NCBI GenBank assembly: GCA_947460165.1
Contig: CANHKH010000118.1
Coordinates: 1 to 8,705 of the forward strand
Origin: Comamonadaceae bacterium
GTDB taxonomy: Bacteria; Pseudomonadota; Gammaproteobacteria; Burkholderiales; Burkholderiaceae_C
Direction of reading: 5' to 3'
DNA length: 8,705 nt
Shown here in pieces: positions 5,734 through 8,705 of the stretch. Both the position numbers and the translations under genes were made by a program. Under the pieces are notes generated by a model that was not told where the DNA came from, did no database searches, and saw only the letters and a program-made list of their open reading frames with translations. Numbering within the stretch: position 1 is the stretch's first letter; each line of letters opens with the position of its first letter.

Positions 5734-7065
5734 TCAATGGAACTGCTCTTCTTCGGTGGAACCCGTCAAGGCCTTCACAGAGGACGAACCACCTTGAATG
5801 ACGGTGGTCACGTCGTCAAAGTAGCCTGCGCCCACTTCCTGCTGGTGCGACACAAAGGTGTAGCCCTGCTCACGGGCGGCGAACTCGGGCTCTTGCACCA
5901 TGTTGACGTAGTGTTTCATGCCTTCGCCGCGGGCGTAGGCGTGGGCGAACTGGAAGGTGTTGAACCAGTTGATGTGGATGCCTGCCAGCGTGATGAACTG
6001 GTACTTGTAGCCCAGCGCGGCCAGGTCTTCCTGGAAGGTGGCGATTTGTGAGTCGTTGAGGTTCTTTTTCCAGTTGAAGGACGGCGAGCAGTTGTAGCTC
6101 AGCAGCTTGCCGGGGCAGGCCGCTTGCACGGCTTGGGCAAACTCGCGGGCAAAGCCAATGTCGGGCACGCCGGTTTCGCACCACACCAAGTCGGCATAGG
6201 GGGCGTAGGCCACGCCGCGGCTGATGGCTTGCTCCAGGCCGTTTTTGACGCGGTAAAAGCCTTCTTGCGTGCGCTCACCGGTGAGGAAGGGCTGGTCATT
6301 GGCGTCATGGTTGCTGGTGATGAGGTTGGCCGCTTCCGCGTCGGTGCGGGCCAGCACGATGGTGGACACGCCCATCACGTCGGCGGCAAAGCGGGCCGAG
6401 ATCAGCTTTTCGCAGGCTTCGTGCGTGGGGACCAGCACCTTGCCGCCCATGTGGCCGCATTTTTTGACGGCGGCCAACTGGTCTTCAAAGTGAACGCCAG
6501 CAGCGCCTGCGGTGATCATGTTTTTCATCAACTCAAAGGCGTTGAGCACGCCGCCAAAGCCGGCTTCGGCGTCGGCCACGATGGGCAAGAAGTAGTCCAC
6601 AAAGTCCTTGCTGCCCGGCTCCACACCCCGGCCCCACTGGATTTCGTCGGCGCGCTTGAAGGTGTTGTTGATGCGGCGCACCATGGTGGGCACCGAGTCG
6701 TAGGCGTAGAGCGACTGGTCGGGGTACATGGTCTCAGAGGTGTTGCCGTCGGCCGCAACTTGCCAGCCCGACAGGTACACGGCCTCCAGACCGGCCTTGG
6801 CCTGCTGCATGGCTTGGCCGGCGCTGATGGCGCCAAAGGAGTTGACATAGCCTTTTTTGGAGCCGCCGTTGACCTTGTCCCAGAGCTTTTCGGCGCCGCG
6901 CTTGGCCAGCGTGTGCTCAATGGGCATGCTGCCGCGCAGGCGCACCACGTCGGCGGCGGTGTAGCCGCGCTTGACACCCTTCCAACGCGGGTTGGTGGCC
7001 CAGTCTTTTTCCAGGGCAGAAATTTGTTGGGCGCGGCTGAGTTGCTCGGTCAGGTTTTGGGGCAT
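5734..7065 (-). CDS. aceA: Isocitrate lyase (glyoxylate shunt)
   Basis: Cleaves isocitrate to glyoxylate and succinate, allowing growth on acetate and fatty acids. The product is 443 aa, close to E. coli AceA (434 aa). It begins MPQNLTEQLSRAQQISALEKDWATNPRWKG; GGAG at 7077-7074 lies 8 nt before this ATG, which rules out the longer frame to 7149. Key elements: substrate-binding SGWQVAAD (99-106), metal-binding PIVADAEAGFGG (D165, E167), catalytic signature KKCGHMGGKVLVPT (201-214, Cys203), and YNCSPSFNW (324-332). All active-site motifs are intact, and KKCGHMGGK distinguishes it from 2-methylisocitrate lyase. The gene seems monocistronic: a terminator follows it, and an AT-rich promoter region with paired inverted repeats precedes it. 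No malate synthase gene lies in the window. Confidence 0.98.
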   Translation of the reverse strand: MPQNLTEQLSRAQQISALEKDWATNPRWKGVKRGYTAADVVRLRGSMPIEHTLAKRGAEKLWDKVNGGSKKGYVNSFGAISAGQAMQQAKAGLEAVYLSGWQVAADGNTSETMYPDQSLYAYDSVPTMVRRINNTFKRADEIQWGRGVEPGSKDFVDYFLPIVADAEAGFGGVLNAFELMKNMITAGAAGVHFEDQLAAVKKCGHMGGKVLVPTHEACEKLISARFAADVMGVSTIVLARTDAEAANLITSNHDANDQPFLTGERTQEGFYRVKNGLEQAISRGVAYAPYADLVWCETGVPDIGFAREFAQAVQAACPGKLLSYNCSPSFNWKKNLNDSQIATFQEDLAALGYKYQFITLAGIHINWFNTFQFAHAYARGEGMKHYVNMVQEPEFAAREQGYTFVSHQQEVGAGYFDDVTTVIQGGSSSVKALTGSTEEEQFH

Positions 7066-7164
7066 GTGAATCACTCCAGGAAGTTGATGAAAAACAAGGA
7101 TGGGGCGCTTGGGCGCTGTGGGGGCCAGAGCGGACCCATGGCGCTGCAAGATGGCTTTACTTTA

Positions 7165-7180
7165 AGTCTTCTACAAGACT
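7165..7180. promoter_or_regulatory. Operator-like inverted repeat 1 upstream of aceA
   Basis: AGTCTT-CTAC-AAGACT is a perfect 6+6 bp inverted repeat with a 4-bp spacer. It shares its GTCTT-N4-AAGA core with the repeat centred 30 bp away at 7195-7210. Relative to the proposed aceA promoter it lies just downstream of the transcription start. The recognising regulator is not in the window. Confidence 0.5.
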
Positions 7181-7194
7181 CTGCCAAGCTCTTA

Positions 7195-7210
7195 TGTCTT
7201 ATATAAGATA
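7195..7210. promoter_or_regulatory. Operator-like inverted repeat 2 overlapping the aceA -10 region
   Basis: TGTCTT-ATAT-AAGATA contains the perfect 12-bp palindrome TCTTATATAAGA (7197-7208). It repeats the architecture of the site at 7165-7180 and covers the proposed aceA -10 hexamer, which suggests repression by a dimeric regulator. GntR-type regulators bind sites of about this size, but the family assignment is a guess. Confidence 0.5.
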
Positions 7211-7226
7211 AATAATTTTTTGTTTA
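7198..7226 (-). promoter_or_regulatory. aceA: Candidate sigma-70 promoter of aceA
   Basis: On the minus strand TAAACA (7226-7221; four of six match TTGACA), a 17-nt spacer, then TATAAG (7203-7198; five of six match TATAAT). Transcription would start near 7190, leaving a leader of about 125 nt before the aceA ATG. An overlapping alternative is TTGTTT-17-TATCTT slightly upstream. Confidence 0.4.
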
Positions 7227-7270
7227 AAAACAATGACTTATCCCCTTCATTTCTCCATGCAAAATTCTCT

Positions 7271-7331
7271 TTCTCATATTGAGAAATTTTGGTGCAGCGC
7301 AACACGGCTGAATTTCATATTGCAAAATCTT
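7271..7331. repeat. Two imperfect CATATTG-centred repeats
   Basis: TTCTC-ATATT-GAGAA (7271-7285) is a perfect 5+5 inverted repeat. The 20-mer starting at 7271 matches the 20-mer starting at 7312 at 15 of 20 positions, with both sharing TCATATTG and AAAT. The centres are 41 bp apart. TGCAAAA also recurs at 7258-7264, 7321-7327 and 7342-7348. These may be protein-binding sites for the EamA gene or for aceA. Confidence 0.35.
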
Positions 7332-7398
7332 GAATGCGCCATGCAAAACCAAGCCTTGGCCGCTGGAGATCTGGCCGGGCCGGCCATGAATTTGCGGC

Positions 7399-8334
7399 AT
7401 GATGGCTGACCCCACTGTCACAGCCCATGAGCGCCACCCCATGAAACGAATCGCAGCCCAAGGCTGTCTGGCCTTGAGCATGGCGCTGGTGGGCGTGTAT
7501 GTGGCCTTGTCCAAACCCATGGTGGCGGCCTTGCCCGTGCTGCTGTTGGCCTGGCTGCGCTTTGGCCTGGGCGCCTTGGCCATGCTGCACTGGCTGCCGC
7601 GCCCTGTGGGCGAGGCGCCATTGAATGCGCAAAACCAGCGCCTGCTTTTTTTGGCGTCTTTTTTCGGCAATTTTTTGTTTTCACTGTGCATGCTCTTGGG
7701 CGTGAGCCTGAGCAGTGCGGTGGCGGCCGGGGTGATCATGGCCGCCATTCCAGCCGTGGTGGCGCTGCTCAGCCGCTTGTTTTTGAAGGAGCAGTTGTCT
7801 GCTCACGTGGGCGTGGCCGTGGTGCTGGGGGTGGCCGGTATCGCCTTGTTTTCATGGGCGCCGCAGCGCGCGGCCGAGGCCCCGCCTGCCGGCAGCGCCT
7901 GGCTGGGGCACCTCTTGCTGGTGGGCGCGGTGTTGTGCGAGGCCGCTTATGCCGTCATTGGCAAGCGCCTGACGGCCTCGGTCTCACCGCGCCGCATCAC
8001 CGCGCTCATCAACCTGTGGGGCCTGGCGCTGATGACGCCTCTGGGCCTGTGGGCAGCCTGGGGCTTTGAATTTGGCGCGGTGCCCCTGCCCACCTGGGGT
8101 TTGTTGGTGTTTTACGCCATGGCCGCCAGTGTCTGGACGGTCTGGCTGTGGATGACGGGCTTGCAAGGCGTGCAAGCCAGCGAGGCCGGGGTGTTCACCG
8201 TCATGCTGCCGGTGAGCGCCGCCCTGGTGGGTGTGCTGTTCCTGGGAGAGCGCATGGACGGCGTGCAAATGGCCTCTCTGGGGCTGGCACTGGCCGGCGT
8301 GCTGCTGGCCACCTTGCCCCAGCGCAGGGCTTGA
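7399..8334 (+). CDS. EamA/DMT-superfamily transporter, probable metabolite exporter
   Basis: Inner-membrane protein of 311 aa with about ten hydrophobic helices (approx. 17-36, 43-62, 83-102, 107-126, 135-153, 168-188, 200-220, 231-253, 264-283, 289-306), forming two five-helix EamA repeats. The end of each repeat shows the family pattern: SSAVAAGVIMAAIPAVVALLSRLFLKEQLS (105-134) and ASEAGVFTVMLPVSAALVGVLFLGERM (260-286), where a helix pair is followed by an acidic LxxE or GER turn. Family members export amino acids, nucleosides or other small metabolites; the substrate cannot be read from sequence. The start is uncertain: ATG at 7399 or 7402, or ATG at 7441 (MKRIAAQGCLAL, 297 aa), which begins right before the first helix. 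None has a clear Shine-Dalgarno. It is transcribed divergently from aceA and converges on the neighbouring symporter gene with only 8 bp between stops. Confidence 0.92.
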   Translation: MMADPTVTAHERHPMKRIAAQGCLALSMALVGVYVALSKPMVAALPVLLLAWLRFGLGALAMLHWLPRPVGEAPLNAQNQRLLFLASFFGNFLFSLCMLLGVSLSSAVAAGVIMAAIPAVVALLSRLFLKEQLSAHVGVAVVLGVAGIALFSWAPQRAAEAPPAGSAWLGHLLLVGAVLCEAAYAVIGKRLTASVSPRRITALINLWGLALMTPLGLWAAWGFEFGAVPLPTWGLLVFYAMAASVWTVWLWMTGLQGVQASEAGVFTVMLPVSAALVGVLFLGERMDGVQMASLGLALAGVLLATLPQRRA

Positions 8335-8342
8335 AGCGCGCC

Positions 8343-8705
8343 TCAGTGCTTGCGCAGCGCCTGCTCGGCCTGCGCAGCTTGGTGCAGCGCCGTCTCTATG
8401 CTGTGGCCGCCACTGGCCACCCAGCGCGGCGCCAGCGAGCCCAGCACCATGCCGCAGGCCGAGGCCGCCAAGCCCAGCAAGTTGGCGGGAATCAGGGTCT
8501 CAGGGGCCAAATTGCTGAACGCCAACCAGGTGCCCACGCCCAACACGATGGAGAGCAAGGCGCCCTGAGTGTTGGCGCGCTTCCAAAAAGCCCCCGCCAT
8601 GAGCGGTACAAAAGCGCCTGTGAGCGTGACGTTGTAAGCGCTTTGCACCATTTCATACATGGTGCTGGTGCTGTTGAGCGCGAACAGCAAAGCCATGGCG
8701 GTAAA
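8343..8705 (-). CDS. Sodium:solute symporter (SSS family), C-terminal part (runs off the window)
   Basis: The last 120 residues of a larger membrane protein; the frame is open through the window edge (F-T-A before the first visible Met at 8696), so that Met is internal. The visible part begins with a helix containing LLFALNSTSTMYEMVQSAYNVTL, typical of one late helix and loop of the SSS transporter family. It continues with VPLMAGAFWKRANTQGALLSIVLGVGTWLAF and LIPANLLGLAASACGMVLGSLAP (two to three further helices), then a short hydrophilic tail ending ALRKH. Family members couple Na+ entry to uptake of solutes such as organic acids, amino acids or sugars; the substrate is not determinable here. 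No terminator is visible in the 8-bp gap to the convergent EamA gene. Confidence 0.88.
   Translation of the reverse strand, partial: FTAMALLFALNSTSTMYEMVQSAYNVTLTGAFVPLMAGAFWKRANTQGALLSIVLGVGTWLAFSNLAPETLIPANLLGLAASACGMVLGSLAPRWVASGGHSIETALHQAAQAEQALRKH

Larger units (their letters stand above)
7066..7398. other. Divergent AT-rich intergenic region between aceA and the EamA gene
   Basis: This 333-bp gap has no convincing gene. About 7190-7340 is markedly AT-rich compared with the rest of the window and holds most of the regulatory signals: the aceA promoter candidate and two GTCTT-type inverted repeats (7165-7210), an inverted repeat TTGTTT-AA-AAACAA (7220-7233), and a pair of CATATTG-centred sites (7271-7331). 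The aceA-proximal 80 bp are GC-richer and contain the aceA Shine-Dalgarno. I could not identify a convincing plus-strand promoter for the EamA gene. Confidence 0.7.

Noticed and set aside
5734..7149. 471-aa isocitrate lyase starting at ATG 7149
   Set aside because: The extra 28 residues are not family-like, and a Shine-Dalgarno sits correctly before the ATG at 7065.
6124..7206. Open frame of 360 codons on the plus strand, antisense to aceA
   Set aside because: It mirrors the intact isocitrate lyase gene, and its His/Val/Gly-rich translation is typical of a reverse-strand shadow.

Overview
The window looks like a chromosomal housekeeping segment of a Comamonadaceae-type betaproteobacterium (Burkholderiales). 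The basis is a GC-rich, mostly compact sequence, the protein flavour (an IF-3 reading IATEFRDRRHREERKHRLNREI at its N-terminus, a ThrRS starting MVQITLPDGS), and the gene order aceA - thrS - infC - rpmI - rplT - pheS - pheT, all on the minus strand. Genus is not resolved.

Layout, left to right: 1-854 holds the N-terminal part of pheT (minus, cut by the window edge). 890-1951 is pheS. 1952-2097 is a gap packed with hairpins, including a good intrinsic terminator and a second terminator-like structure in front of pheS, an attenuator-like arrangement. 2098-2457 is rplT (L20), 2484-2687 rpmI (L35), 2688-2905 an unusually long hairpin-bearing spacer, 2906-3502 infC (IF-3, apparently starting at an ATC codon), and 3599-5506 thrS. 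Upstream of thrS (5507-5657) lies a compact structured leader: a perfect 10-bp helix that can enclose two small hairpins, then a GC-rich terminator hairpin with six T just before the gene. 5658-5689 is the aceA terminator and 5734-7065 is aceA (isocitrate lyase). 7066-7398 is an AT-rich divergent intergenic region with two copies of a GTCTT-N4-AAGA inverted repeat over the likely aceA promoter. 7399-8334 (plus) is a 10-helix EamA/DMT-type exporter, and 8343-8705 (minus, cut by the edge) is the C-terminus of a sodium:solute symporter.

The thrS-to-pheT block is the widely conserved translation cluster (two aminoacyl-tRNA synthetases, initiation factor IF-3, ribosomal proteins L35 and L20). In E. 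coli this cluster is regulated at several RNA sites: thrS autogenous operator, AUU start of infC, L20 operator before rpmI, pheM attenuator before pheS. The sequence here shows candidate RNA control elements at the same four junctions, but with different sequences. aceA is the glyoxylate-shunt gene and appears to be a separate transcription unit. No mobile element, CRISPR array, tRNA or rRNA gene was seen. No wholly new gene system is evident; the most interesting material is the non-coding RNA structure upstream of thrS and pheS and the aceA operator region.
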